Assembly: GCA_963555775.3 (NCBI GenBank) | Contig: CAUVWY020000010.1 | Coordinates: 248,001-312,000, forward strand | Length of the DNA: 64,000 bases | Reading direction: 5' to 3' | From: JAJEDW01 sp963555775 | GTDB lineage: Bacteria > Acidobacteriota > Terriglobia > 20CM-2-55-15 | Shown here: piece after piece, positions 1 through 9,124 of the stretch | Numbering within the stretch: the stretch's first letter is position 1 | How the letters are laid out: the number at the start of each line of letters is the position of its first letter | Notes under the pieces: generated by a model | The model's input: only the letters and a program-made list of their open reading frames with translations | Told to the model about the DNA's origin: nothing | Databases searched by the model: none | Made by a program: the position numbers and the translations under genes

Positions 1-1502
1 TCATCGGGGATGCTGCTCCACACGAAGAACGATAAGCGCGAAGCAAGCTCCAGGTCGCTCAATGGATAGACTTCGCCCTGTGACGCGCCGTCGGGATCCC
101 GATATACGCGCAGAAGGAAGGACGGAGACACCAACATGCGCTCCAGCGCGAATTGAATCCCCTCGTCGAAGTTTCCTCCCGTCTCTCGACCCATATCGAA
201 AAATCGAAACAGTGTTCCCACGTCCTGGTCCGTCACGGGCCGCCGGTACGCGCGTCGCGCCATGCCGGCCAGGATCTCCCGCGCACACGATTCCACTTCT
301 GCACCGAGATCGGGATGACATGCGAATATCGCATGTCGGCTGGGGGTATCTTCGGCCACTCCGGTCGTCTCGTACGGGCCTCGAATCTCGATGGATTGCA
401 CACCCGCGTAACCCATGTACCGTTCGTTGACAGCCAGAGGACGGCCCCGCTGTATCGGCTGGCGCAACCGCTCCGTCTCCCACAGGTCTCTTACGAACGA
501 CACGCCAACGACGTGCGGCCCAGCCCCGACCCGAAGACGAACCTCCAGCAAGGCGTCGCCAGTGAGCTGCATGAACTCTTCCCATTCAGGATCACCGAAA
601 CCGCCACCGGCATAGCTCCCGGTAGACGGGGCAGCGTCCGCGGGAGGTTCTCCCACGGTAAAGCTTTCGAGCAACTCACCGTCCATGCGCACTTCAAGCT
701 GCTGCGCCCAACCCATGCCGCTAAGGTACTGCTGATAATTCCTCTGAAGACTGACCTTGATGAGATACTCGCCGTCTACCGGAAACTGATAACGGACGGC
801 TGCGCCACCACGGGACCCGAGTGGAAGGTCTTCGCTCAGCCGACCATCCTGCTCCATGTGCAGAGGGATCCGGTAGATCATGGTTTCGGGATTCTCTGGC
901 GCGAGGCCCACCGCGAGCCGCGTCATTTGACGGGCCACGGTCATGTAGCGTTCCAGGTGAGTCGTTGTCACCGAAAGCGCATCGGCCATGTTGTCGAAGC
1001 CGCCGTCGGCTGTCTCGTCGCCGGGCAGGAGCGGGCGTACATCGACATCGAGGGCAAACAAGTCCCGAATTGCGTTGCTGTATTCGGTACGATTCAGGCG
1101 ATGCACAGAGTTAATCCTGCCGGGTTGAGGATTCGCCGTCCAAGCCCGGTCGATTACACCCGACAGCCATCCCGCCAAGGCTTCGTACGTCGCTTCATCG
1201 GGATGCGGCATTCCGGCGGGAGGCATTGAACGCGTCTGGAGCTTCTCTATCACGCGTTCCCATATATCCGCATCCTCGGCAGCATTCGCCGGATCCATCG
1301 TATCCAATGCCAGTCCCGCCGTGAGAAGTCTCTGGTTGTGGCAACCGACGCAATATTGATCAAGCAGCAACCGGGGCGAGAGATCGCTTGCGGCGGTATT
1401 CTGGGCGCGGGCAGGTACCGGCGCGCTCGCGTCCGTACCGTGGGCAAGCAAGAGGACAATGAACAAGGTTCCGAGCCGAATGAAGACGCATTTCTTCAAC
1501 AC
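1..1502 (-). CDS. DUF1592 domain protein with N-terminal cytochrome c motif (cut by window edge)
   Basis: About 500 residues are visible and the frame is open to position 1, so the C-terminal part lies outside the window. The GTG start at 1502 has AGGTGA 7 bases upstream. A hydrophobic signal peptide covers residues 1-27. A heme-binding CVGCH follows at residues 51-55, then the DUF1587-like stretch LHRLNRTEYSNAIRD is recognisable as VHRLNRTEYSNAIRDL. A DUF1595-like segment (ARRAYRRPVTD) and the start of DUF1592 (ASRLSFFVWSSIPD) end the visible part. It has the same domain order as the complete paralogue at 22907-25453. The family is abundant in Planctomycetes and Acidobacteria; it is probably a secreted c-type cytochrome of unknown substrate. 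Family assignment is firm, function unknown. Confidence 0.85.
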   Translation of the reverse strand, partial: MLKKCVFIRLGTLFIVLLLAHGTDASAPVPARAQNTAASDLSPRLLLDQYCVGCHNQRLLTAGLALDTMDPANAAEDADIWERVIEKLQTRSMPPAGMPHPDEATYEALAGWLSGVIDRAWTANPQPGRINSVHRLNRTEYSNAIRDLFALDVDVRPLLPGDETADGGFDNMADALSVTTTHLERYMTVARQMTRLAVGLAPENPETMIYRIPLHMEQDGRLSEDLPLGSRGGAAVRYQFPVDGEYLIKVSLQRNYQQYLSGMGWAQQLEVRMDGELLESFTVGEPPADAAPSTGSYAGGGFGDPEWEEFMQLTGDALLEVRLRVGAGPHVVGVSFVRDLWETERLRQPIQRGRPLAVNERYMGYAGVQSIEIRGPYETTGVAEDTPSRHAIFACHPDLGAEVESCAREILAGMARRAYRRPVTDQDVGTLFRFFDMGRETGGNFDEGIQFALERMLVSPSFLLRVYRDPDGASQGEVYPLSDLELASRLSFFVWSSIPD

Positions 1503-1880
1503 ATTCTTATCACCTGAATCGAGGGCTGTGCTGTCCGGTATGGCAACTCGGAAACTCCAATGAACGTTCCCACATAACCCCAGTCGTGTCAATGACAAAC
1601 AACGCAACCACCCGCCTGGATCCGGCTTCGAAAGCTTCGAACCGGACGATGTTTACCCAAGACCGAATTTTGGCGTCTTTCAGGCACGCCGGGCAACCAT
1701 TATCCATCTTCGGGCCTCGGAGAATCCCGAATCGTGTTGACGATGCGGCAGCGGCGAATTTCGGTTGCGCATTGCAACCTTACCACTCCCGCGATTGACG
1801 TGGCGTTCGCTTGTTCGATAGTCTGCCGTTGCCGGTTCAGGGAAGTTTACTCGCGACCACGGAGACACATGGGAGAAGCT

Positions 1881-3599
1881 ATGAAACAGCTATTTGCGGT
1901 GTTGCTGTTCGGGACGCTGGGGCTACAGGCGCAACAGGGAGTACGCCCGTTCGCCCCGGTGACCGATGCGATGATCGAGGCGCCCGATCCGTCCGACTGG
2001 CTCATGTGGCGCCGGACGCTCGACACCTGGGGTTACAGCCCTTTGAACCAGATCGATCGCGGCAATGTCTCGCGGCTTCGAATCGTATGGACACGCCCCA
2101 TGGCGCCCAGCACCCGTGGAGAATCGACTCCGCTGGTCTACGACGGTGTCATGTACCTTCCCAATTCAGGCGACCTGATTCAGGCGGTCGATGCTGAGTC
2201 CGGGGATCTGATCTGGCAATATCAGCGCGAACTCGTGGAAGGACAAGTGCCCAACAAGAATCGCAACATCGCGATTTACGGCAACACGATCATCGACACG
2301 GCCCAGGACAATTCCGTTTTTGCGCTCGATGCCCAAACCGGCGATCTGGTCTGGGAAACGCAAATTCTCGACCCGATGGCGCCGGCGAACGCCAGTTCCG
2401 GCCCGATCGTCGCGAACGGCAAAGTCATCTCCGGACGGGCGTGCCAACCTGGAGCAGGCCATGAAGGCTGCATCGTTACGGCGCACGACGCCCGCACAGG
2501 CGAAGAACTGTGGCGCACCAGCACCATTCCGAAGCCTGGTGAACCGGGCGATGAGACTTGGGGCGGCGTACCGATGGAGCAGCGCTGGCACATCGGCACA
2601 TGGATGGTGCCGAGCTACGATCCGGAATTGAATCTCATCTATGTCGGCACATCGGTGACCATACCCGCGCCGAAGTTCATCCTGGGCGGGAACGACAACA
2701 AGCACCTCTATCACAACTCTACGCTGGCGCTCGATGCGGACACCGGAACGATCGTCTGGTACTACCAGCATGTTGTGGATCACTGGGACCTGGATCATCC
2801 CTTCGAACGACTTCTAATCGACACCGTCGTAGCCCCGGATCCGTCCGATGTCCTTTGGATCAACCCGAGAATCGCACCGGGTGAACGCCGCAACGTTGTC
2901 ACCGGTATCCCGGGCAAAACCGGCGTCGTCTATACCCTCGATCGCCAGACCGGCGAATTCCTCTGGGCCACACCGACGGTGTTCCAAAACGTCATCAGCG
3001 CGATCGACGGCGCGACGGGGGAAGTGGAGGTCAACGACGAAGTGGTGTTTTCTCGCGTCGATGAGACTCACTTGGTCTGTCCGGGCAGCACGGGCGGCAA
3101 GAACTGGCCGTCAGGCGCCTACAGCCCGCTGACCAATATCATGTATTTCCCATTACAGAACCTGTGCCAGATGGCAACCACCACCACGGATCAACGCGAT
3201 CCTTCGAAGGTTTACGGCATTTCCATGGTGCAGCAGCTTGCGCCAGGGGCCGAAAACATCGGTTCGGTGTGGGCCATTTCGGTCGAGACCGGCCAGACGG
3301 TCTGGAAGGAGGAGAGCCCGGCGGGTGCGCTTTCGTTGATGACGACTGGCGGCGGACTTGTTTTTGGCGGTGATACGAACGGGCGATTCCGAGCGTTCGA
3401 CGACAAGACGGGTGAAGTCTTGTTTCAAGTGAATCTCGGCGGGCCTGTGGGTGGATTCCCAATCAGCTACGCTGTCGACGGCAAGCAGTACGTTGCCGTT
3501 AGCACAGGCGCTTCGGCCGTTGCCAACTCCACATTACGCGTGGCGTCGGAGGAAAATCCCAGCACGGCATCCAACATATTCGTATTCACACTGCCGTAG
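1881..3599 (+). CDS. PQQ-dependent dehydrogenase (quinoprotein), exported
   Basis: The protein has 572 residues and begins with a signal peptide (MKQLFAVLLFGTLGLQAQQ). It shows repeated beta-propeller blade signatures of the type DAxTGxxxW: DAESGDLIWQ, DAQTGDLVWE, DARTGEELWR, DADTGTIVWY and DRQTGEFLWA. The segment VVDHWDLDHP stands where quinoprotein alcohol dehydrogenases carry their catalytic Asp. These enzymes oxidise alcohols or sugars in the periplasm using PQQ and pass electrons to cytochrome c. ATG 1881 has GGGAGA just upstream; ATG 1869 is an in-frame alternative that would add four residues. The substrate cannot be told from sequence. Its divergent neighbour is a DUF1592 cytochrome protein, a plausible redox partner. 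Confidence 0.88.
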   Translation: MKQLFAVLLFGTLGLQAQQGVRPFAPVTDAMIEAPDPSDWLMWRRTLDTWGYSPLNQIDRGNVSRLRIVWTRPMAPSTRGESTPLVYDGVMYLPNSGDLIQAVDAESGDLIWQYQRELVEGQVPNKNRNIAIYGNTIIDTAQDNSVFALDAQTGDLVWETQILDPMAPANASSGPIVANGKVISGRACQPGAGHEGCIVTAHDARTGEELWRTSTIPKPGEPGDETWGGVPMEQRWHIGTWMVPSYDPELNLIYVGTSVTIPAPKFILGGNDNKHLYHNSTLALDADTGTIVWYYQHVVDHWDLDHPFERLLIDTVVAPDPSDVLWINPRIAPGERRNVVTGIPGKTGVVYTLDRQTGEFLWATPTVFQNVISAIDGATGEVEVNDEVVFSRVDETHLVCPGSTGGKNWPSGAYSPLTNIMYFPLQNLCQMATTTTDQRDPSKVYGISMVQQLAPGAENIGSVWAISVETGQTVWKEESPAGALSLMTTGGGLVFGGDTNGRFRAFDDKTGEVLFQVNLGGPVGGFPISYAVDGKQYVAVSTGASAVANSTLRVASEENPSTASNIFVFTLP

Positions 3600-3875
3600 T
3601 GGGCGTCGGGCACCGCGACGTTTATCGATGCCATATTCCTGAATCTCCGGCTCGGGATAGTTTGGCCAAATTCAGCATACTTTGCCATAGGCGCAATTCG
3701 ATGCCACCGAATTCGGCATTCCCGATCGGAAGACCGTGGCCGTCGAACGTCTGCGGACGTTTCTCAGACATCGCATGTTGAAAGGGAGTGGGACGCGTTA
3801 CTGTCCGTGAAGAGTGCTCGTCGCACCCGGATCGGCGACTACACAAGAGGCGATACCCCCCCGAAACCAGTCCGT
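3600..3875. other. Convergent intergenic region, no gene seen
   Basis: This 276-base gap separates two genes that converge. I see no open frame with coding character and no clear T-tailed hairpin. Confidence 0.5.
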
Positions 3876-5003
3876 TTACTGGTCCACCCGCCGGAATTTC
3901 TGCACGCGCTGCCCCGTATTCACTTCGGTTGTGTAAACGTTGCCCTGTGAGTCGATGGCGATGTCGTGAACCACGTGGAACTGCCCGGCAAGGCGGCCCG
4001 GTCGGCCCACCCGCGCCAGGGTGCGATTCGATGCCCGGTCCACGATTCGAAGTTCGTTGTTGGTGCCGTCGACCATGAAGATGAAGTCCTGACCGGCATC
4101 GAGCGACAACACCAGATCCGAGACCGAACCGCTGAGCAGCGTGGCGGGTTCGAAGACCGCCTCGGAGACGAACGTGCCGTCCTTCCGGAACACCTGATAG
4201 CGATTGTTGACCCGGTCGCAAACGTAGACGAGCCCGTCGTTGGAGATTCGGATACAGTGCACCGGGCTGCCGAACTGATCGGACGGCGGGTTGGCGGGAT
4301 CGTATGCCGACATGGGATCGTCATTCGGCGTGTTGCCATACGCTCCCCAGTGCCTCTTGTACTGCCCCGTATCGGCGTCGAACACCACGACACGCCGATT
4401 ACCGTAGCCGTCCGCGACGAAAACCTCACGAGCCGCCGTGTCGACGACCAGATCGGCCGGTTGTCCAAGATTCCCGGTGTCGTTGCTGCCTGAGCTCTGG
4501 TCCGCAGCCCCGATCTGCATCACGAACTCGCCGTCGGTCGTGAACTTGAGCACCTGATGGTCCCCCGCCCCGTTTCCTGCAAGCCACACGAAGCCCTCGG
4601 CGACGTGGATACCATGCTCGGACCGGGGCCAGTCATATCCGTCAGCGGGACCGCCCCAGGCGCGCAACAAATTGCCGCTCATGTCGAACTCGAGAACCGG
4701 CGGCGCCGCGAGGCAACATTTGCTCCAGGGCGGATCTTGACTCGCACCCAGTTCCCTGTCGCTGAGCGAACCGGGCCGATGGACGATCCAGATGCGGTCG
4801 TCGGTATCGGCGTGGACACCGGCCACCTGACCCAGAATCCAATTGTTCGGCAACGGCTTCGGCCAGAAAGGATCGACTATGAATTGGGGGACATCGAGCG
4901 CATCGGCGGAGGCGTCGAAAGCCGGCGCCTGTCCGGAGGCTGGTGCCGCCAGTGCCGCGAGGAGCCCGATGGACATCAGAAGGCACAAAATCCGTTCAGG
5001 CAT
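3876..5003 (-). CDS. Secreted NHL-repeat / six-bladed beta-propeller protein
   Basis: The product has 375 residues from the ATG at 5003 (MPERILCLLMSIGLLAALAAPASGQA is described here as a classical signal peptide at residues 1-25). ATG 5033 is an alternative without a visible ribosome site. The mature part has spaced NHL-type repeats, for example QPADLVVDTAAREVFVADG, SPVHCIRISNDGLVYVCDR and VHDIAIDSQGNVYTTEVN. Such proteins are common in Acidobacteria as secreted or periplasmic propellers; some act as lyases such as peptidylamidoglycolate lyase, most are uncharacterised. Two adjacent cysteines (KCCLAAPP) are unusual. It converges with the PQQ dehydrogenase. Function unknown. Confidence 0.8.
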   Translation of the reverse strand: MPERILCLLMSIGLLAALAAPASGQAPAFDASADALDVPQFIVDPFWPKPLPNNWILGQVAGVHADTDDRIWIVHRPGSLSDRELGASQDPPWSKCCLAAPPVLEFDMSGNLLRAWGGPADGYDWPRSEHGIHVAEGFVWLAGNGAGDHQVLKFTTDGEFVMQIGAADQSSGSNDTGNLGQPADLVVDTAAREVFVADGYGNRRVVVFDADTGQYKRHWGAYGNTPNDDPMSAYDPANPPSDQFGSPVHCIRISNDGLVYVCDRVNNRYQVFRKDGTFVSEAVFEPATLLSGSVSDLVLSLDAGQDFIFMVDGTNNELRIVDRASNRTLARVGRPGRLAGQFHVVHDIAIDSQGNVYTTEVNTGQRVQKFRRVDQ

Positions 5004-5153
5004 CGTCTTGCCGCCTATGACAGGTTTCAGCATGCCCGAAGTCTACCCGGATTCGACGGCCGGGTCTCTGAAATATTGCGGAGGAATTGGAGACTGGAAT
5101 TCGTTGGATTCAGAGCAGCGGGTACCTCTCTCGTCCCACCGATCCCGCACAAT

Positions 5154-5186
5154 TTGACAAAGTAGCCACTAGTTGCTACCTATATC
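5154..5186 (+). promoter_or_regulatory. Promoter with palindromic operator for the vapBC pair
   Basis: A perfect TTGACA -35 box lies at 5154-5159. Directly after it is the 18-base near-palindrome GTAGCCACTAGTTGCTAC (5162-5179), which has one mismatched pair around an ACTAGT core. A -10-like TATATC follows at 5181-5186, 21 bases from the -35, which is long; a weaker hexamer at 5177-5182 would give 17. The ATG of the antitoxin is at 5189, so the transcript has almost no leader. Antitoxins normally repress their own promoter by binding such palindromes. Confidence 0.65.
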
Positions 5187-5188
5187 GC

Positions 5189-5482
5189 ATGAGATCGGTT
5201 GGAATAAAGGCGCTCAACAACCGTCTGAGCGAGTACGTGCGTCTGGCGTCATCGGGCGAAACAGTCCTGGTGACAGACCGTGACCGTGTGGTCGCGGAGA
5301 TCGGGCCACCGAGAGAAACCAGGAGCCCAATTCTTGCCGACGCGTTACTGGCCGACTTGGTGCGCAAGGGCTGGTTGACGCCGCCGTTGCTACCCGCCGG
5401 CGTCGAGCCGCCTCCGCCGACACCGATGGCGCCACTCGGCGACCTCCTCGCTGAATTGGACGAGGATAGAAGTGAACGGTGA
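5189..5482 (+). CDS. Phd/YefM-type antitoxin (VapB-like)
   Basis: This 97-residue protein has the Phd/YefM signature at its N-terminus: VGIKALNNRLSEYVRLASSGETVLVTDRD is the fold region, with the characteristic GETVLVTDRDRVVAEI strand (residues about 21-38). This part dimerises and binds DNA. The proline-rich C-terminus would wrap and neutralise the toxin. ATG 5189 was chosen because it gives the canonical N-terminus and sits just behind the promoter; a start at 5087 would add a non-conserved extension that runs through the promoter. The stop overlaps the toxin start by four bases, typical of co-translated pairs. Confidence 0.88.
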   Translation: MRSVGIKALNNRLSEYVRLASSGETVLVTDRDRVVAEIGPPRETRSPILADALLADLVRKGWLTPPLLPAGVEPPPPTPMAPLGDLLAELDEDRSER

Positions 5483-5880
5483 TCTATCTCGATACCTCGG
5501 TGGTAATTGCCCAACTTCTGGCCAAAGACCACCGTCCGCCCGCCTCGCTTTGGAACGAGACTCTCGTAGCCAGCCGGCTGATGGAGTACGAGGTCTGGAC
5601 ACGGTTGCACGCGCGCAAGCTTGCCGATTCCCACGGCGAGGCGGCCCGCAGGCTCATCGGACAGATCGCGTTTTTAGAGCTTTCTCCACCCGTGCTTGAA
5701 CGCGCTCTCGAGGCCTTTCCCGGGCCTGTTTCCGTGCGCACCCTCGATGCCCTGCATCTGGCGTCATGCGAATACCTGCGCGAACAAGGCCAGTCGATCG
5801 CGCTGGCCACCTACGACCGCCGAATGAGGTCTATTGCCCGTGCCATGAACATACCCCTTTTTGGACTGGGACACTTGTGA
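5479..5880 (+). CDS. VapC-like PIN-domain toxin ribonuclease
   Basis: The protein has 133 residues and starts at a GTG overlapping the antitoxin stop. It has the acidic PIN-domain set: D5 (MIYLDTSV), E38 (EYEVWTRL), D90 (RTLDALHLA) and D113 (TYDRRM). These residues hold Mg2+ and cut RNA, in known cases tRNA or rRNA. All are present, so the toxin looks intact. Regulation is presumably through the antitoxin and the operator upstream. The target RNA cannot be predicted. Confidence 0.9.
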   Translation: MIYLDTSVVIAQLLAKDHRPPASLWNETLVASRLMEYEVWTRLHARKLADSHGEAARRLIGQIAFLELSPPVLERALEAFPGPVSVRTLDALHLASCEYLREQGQSIALATYDRRMRSIARAMNIPLFGLGHL

Positions 5881-6198
5881 ACCGGCACCGCCGATGCGTC
5901 GGCCGCCGCATCGAACCGACTGGTCTCCCCACCGCGTCCCGCACAACCGTGCTCCGGGTCGAAGCTCACTGTCCGCCCACCGGAAAGATATCGACAATAC
6001 CCTTTTTTGAAAATGAATTACGACAAATTAATTAATGTATTACTTCAATATAAAGTAGCGATCTTCATCTTGGACGGCGCGGGCTTTTGCAGGAATGAAC
6101 AGCTTGTGTTCCGCGTCAATTCCGATTGGCGGCCGCTTCTTCGCGGATGGTTCGTCGAAGCGAAATGACGTTGAGACGCTTACCGGGATCCATGCCGT
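5881..6198. other. Convergent intergenic region with an AT-rich island
   Basis: No gene is seen. Bases 6003-6057 are strikingly AT-rich against a GC-rich background. They contain the palindrome ATTAATTAAT (6027-6036) and a small hairpin TACTT/AAGTA (6041-6045 with 6053-6057). This could be a terminator zone for vapC or the remains of an inserted element. Confidence 0.5.
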
Positions 6199-7194
6199 TC
6201 AGAGGTCGAGCGTCGGCGCATAGAACACTTCTTCCAGATCGAGGATTCGAGGTGTCAGGCCCTGTTCATGGGAATAGCGAGCAAGTGCTTCGAGAGCGGC
6301 GCGATTGCTTTTGACTCCATAGGGATAGGGATCGAAATCCAGCGCCCCTTGCTTGTCGCGCGGGATCAGATCGAGTTCGAAGTAGGCGCCGGCCGATTCA
6401 ATGATCTGTCGGTGCACGAGGTTCTTGCCCTCGTTGAACGCCTTGAAGACGTTCAGTACCGCCCACGGATTCGACTCAACTACATCGCGCCGAAAGACCA
6501 CGCAGTGGTTCATGGGATAGAAACCGGTTTTCCGGTAGTAACGGACGCCCTCTCCCACCGGATCGGGAAAGAGCGGCCGAATTTCGGGGCGGCTCTCCAG
6601 GTCCACCGTGCTGCGGTCCACGAGGTTGGCCTCGTTCAGGTAGAACAGCGACGCATCGATCCTGCCGGCCACGAGCATGGAACCGATATTCTCCTGCTCG
6701 GGAATGCGTTGGAATCTTAATCTCTCGGGTGGCGTGAATCGGGTGGCGCTGCCGTGGCTGAGCGCTTCGGTGCGTTCCATGTACCAGTCCAGGTCGAATG
6801 CGGTGAGGCCAAATTCATGCTGGAGCACGGCACGGCACCAGAGAGCGGCCGTCTGCTGATACTCCGGGACGCCGACACGCTTGTCGCGGAGGTCTTCGGG
6901 ACGATCGATCCCGGCGTCGGCCCGGACCATGATTCCAGTGTGGAAAAATCGGCGGGATGTGAACACCGGGATCCCGACCCAGCGCTTGTCCCCGCCCGCA
7001 ATGGCCATCAACAGCGAGGAGCAGGACATCTCCGAGATGTCGAACTCCGAGAAATGGAGTTGCCGCCAGAACATCTCTGACGGATGGACGGTACTGATGA
7101 CCAGATCCACTCCGTCCGCCCGCACGCTGCCTTCACGCAGGGGGCGCGTGCGCGGGTTGTCCGACAGGCACATGCTCAGTTTGAGGTTTGCCAT
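6199..7194 (-). CDS. Substrate-binding-like protein (4,5-dihydroxyphthalate decarboxylase-annotated family)
   Basis: The 331-residue product belongs to the NMT1-like periplasmic-binding-protein fold family that databases often name 4,5-dihydroxyphthalate decarboxylase. Recognisable pieces are LSMCLSDNPRTRPLREGSVRAD near the start, GIMVRADAGIDRPEDLRDKRVGVPEYQQTAALW in the middle (cited only as landmarks) and PYPYGVKSNRAALE near the end. No signal peptide is seen, so it may be cytoplasmic. ATG 7194 follows GGAAGAAGCAGG. It is downstream of, and codirectional with, a DASS-type anion transporter, which suggests uptake and breakdown of an organic acid. The true enzymatic activity is uncertain. Confidence 0.72.
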   Translation of the reverse strand: MANLKLSMCLSDNPRTRPLREGSVRADGVDLVISTVHPSEMFWRQLHFSEFDISEMSCSSLLMAIAGGDKRWVGIPVFTSRRFFHTGIMVRADAGIDRPEDLRDKRVGVPEYQQTAALWCRAVLQHEFGLTAFDLDWYMERTEALSHGSATRFTPPERLRFQRIPEQENIGSMLVAGRIDASLFYLNEANLVDRSTVDLESRPEIRPLFPDPVGEGVRYYRKTGFYPMNHCVVFRRDVVESNPWAVLNVFKAFNEGKNLVHRQIIESAGAYFELDLIPRDKQGALDFDPYPYGVKSNRAALEALARYSHEQGLTPRILDLEEVFYAPTLDL

Positions 7195-7478
7195 CCTGCT
7201 TCTTCCTCTATTGACCGTTGAGATCGACGCCGGAGCGACTGCCAACAAGATTGACTGAACTCGGCGGCGATGGAGTGTCCTCGAAGTCCGGTTTTCCAGG
7301 TCGCCGTTCGGGCCGGCCGCGTCCGCATGCTGCCTTCCGCGCCAACGCTCCGGAACAGAGTTCGAAAATCATCCGCTTTCGAACCAGTGAAGTCAAACCT
7401 GAACGGGATTTTCCACCCGCACGGATGGGCGGGGTGGCAGGAACGCGCCACATGCCGGATCGACTGCCTGACCCGTTT
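7195..7478. other. Intergenic spacer between codirectional genes
   Basis: These 284 bases lie between the transporter stop and the next gene on the minus strand. I see no convincing small gene, hairpin terminator or promoter. Confidence 0.4.
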
Positions 7479-8966
7479 CTACGAGATCGAAAAGGCGCCC
7501 AGAGCGGGCACCAGGATCATGCTCAGAAGCGTGATCACGATGGTGGCAAGGATTGAGGCGACCACGCCAAATTTGAACATGTTCCCAAAACCGATGGCGC
7601 CTGAAGCGAACGTGGTCCCCGCCCCGGCACCGGCCCATGGAAAGGAAACGGCCAGTGCCGTTCCTGCAATGATCCGGGCCAGAATAGCTGCGTTGTAGCC
7701 CAGGTCATTCGCAATCGGGAACAGGATCGTCGAAACCATGGCTGTGGTGGCCGTGCCACTGGTCAGATGGCTCAGGATGGGTGTCGCCACTCCGGCAAAC
7801 CAGGGCAGCAGGGCGGTCGAAACGGTGCCCGTAACCACTGTCCCGAGCCAGTCGGCGATCCCCAGGCTGACCAGTCCGCTGGCCATTGCGGTACCACTGG
7901 TCACCAAGAACAGAACGTTCCAGAGCACCCCCTGCTGAAAGTCGCCAGCGGCCAGAGTCATTTTCCCCTGTCGGGCATCGATCGGCAGCAGGAACAGCAA
8001 CACCATGGCAACGGGCGGTACGTACCAGATGTCCAATACGCTTGTTTCTATCAGACTGGGCAGGAACCAAAGAACAATCATGACGAACAGGACGAAAAGG
8101 ACGTTCTTTTCTCCACGATTCATCTGGCCAAGAGTCTTTTTCTCTTCGCCGAAATAAGCCTCCGCTCCCTCAATCGCGTGGACTTCGGGGCGCGCCATGA
8201 ACCTCAGGACCAGATAGTAAACCGGGATCATCGCCAACATCAGAATCGTTCCAGTCAGAGTCCATTGAGCGAAACTGACCCGATATTCGGTCAACTGATC
8301 GAGCAGAGAGATCGACAGCGGATTGAAAGGGACCCCTGCAGGAGTGGCCAAACCGCCGGCAGCGGATCCATACAGGACGGCCAGGCAGGACGCTTCCATG
8401 AATCGCGGCGCTTTCCCCTCCTGTCCGCCGGAGGCCTTCGCGGCAGCGTTACCGGCAAACGTCGCCACCGACATGGCGATCGGGATCATGATTGCCACGG
8501 CCGCAGCGTCATCCACAAACGCCGACAAGGCGGCTGACACCACGATGATCATCAGAATCAAACGCCAACCCGATGTGGCCACTCCAGGAATGCTCAGTAC
8601 CGTCGTCGCCATTCTCTTGGCGAGTCCGTATTTTCGAAAGGCGTGACCGAACAGCATCACTCCGAGTAGAAAGGGGAAAACACGCTGGCCGTAGAGTGCG
8701 CTCACATCGCGAAACGCCATGGCGCCGCCCAGCGGGAAAAGCACCAGAGGCAGGAATCCCGTAATGGCCCAGGGAATGGGGCGGGTGGCCCACCAAGCTA
8801 CCACCCATGAGTAGCAACCGAGAGCGAAGTGGCCTTCCTGGGCCAGTCCAGGCAGCGGGGCCGCCAGGACGGCAACAAAGGCGAACGGACCGGCCAGAAT
8901 GCGCAAAGCAAGCTTGAACGCGGCGTTCGACGGACGGGGCTCAATTTCAACGGGCGTTTGCGACAT
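7479..8966 (-). CDS. DASS/SLC13-family divalent anion:Na+ symporter
   Basis: The product is a 495-residue membrane protein with about 11-13 hydrophobic segments. Family hallmarks are AFVDDAAAVAIMIPIAMSV and GSAAGGLATPAGVPFNPL in the first half, and LTSGTATTAMVSTILFPIA plus FPWAGAGAGTTFASG in the second, matching the inverted SNT-like anion-binding loops. Members import di- and tricarboxylates or sulfate with Na+. It is followed on the same strand by a substrate-binding-like protein. Given the large Mrp antiporter nearby, Na+-coupled uptake fits this organism. The exact substrate is not predictable. Confidence 0.88.
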   Translation of the reverse strand: MSQTPVEIEPRPSNAAFKLALRILAGPFAFVAVLAAPLPGLAQEGHFALGCYSWVVAWWATRPIPWAITGFLPLVLFPLGGAMAFRDVSALYGQRVFPFLLGVMLFGHAFRKYGLAKRMATTVLSIPGVATSGWRLILMIIVVSAALSAFVDDAAAVAIMIPIAMSVATFAGNAAAKASGGQEGKAPRFMEASCLAVLYGSAAGGLATPAGVPFNPLSISLLDQLTEYRVSFAQWTLTGTILMLAMIPVYYLVLRFMARPEVHAIEGAEAYFGEEKKTLGQMNRGEKNVLFVLFVMIVLWFLPSLIETSVLDIWYVPPVAMVLLFLLPIDARQGKMTLAAGDFQQGVLWNVLFLVTSGTAMASGLVSLGIADWLGTVVTGTVSTALLPWFAGVATPILSHLTSGTATTAMVSTILFPIANDLGYNAAILARIIAGTALAVSFPWAGAGAGTTFASGAIGFGNMFKFGVVASILATIVITLLSMILVPALGAFSIS

Positions 8967-9025
8967 TGCGGTTATCCATTACTGCCAAGTAGTAACGCGT
9001 GTCAATCGATAACGCCGAATTCTTC

Positions 9026-9054
9026 TTGACTGAAATTTCGGCGTAGTGTAATTC
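9026..9054 (+). promoter_or_regulatory. Possible promoter and inverted repeat upstream of the DUF6152 gene
   Basis: TTGACT (9026-9031) is followed 15 bases later by TGTAAT (9047-9052), or 17 bases later by TAATTC. An 8-base perfect inverted repeat, ACGCCGAA at 9012-9019 with TTCGGCGT at 9037-9044, overlaps it and could be a regulator site. The region lies between divergent genes. Confidence 0.35.
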
Positions 9055-9124
9055 AACCGCAGGTTGATCGATTCAGTTTTCTTGCAGGTTTGCGTCGCCC
9101 CATCGTTTTCATGAGGGATTACTT

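Noticed and set aside
153..1229. Long plus-strand open frame of about 358 codons
   Set aside because: It lies antisense to the DUF1592 gene, whose frame matches a known family throughout; high GC content creates such mirror frames.
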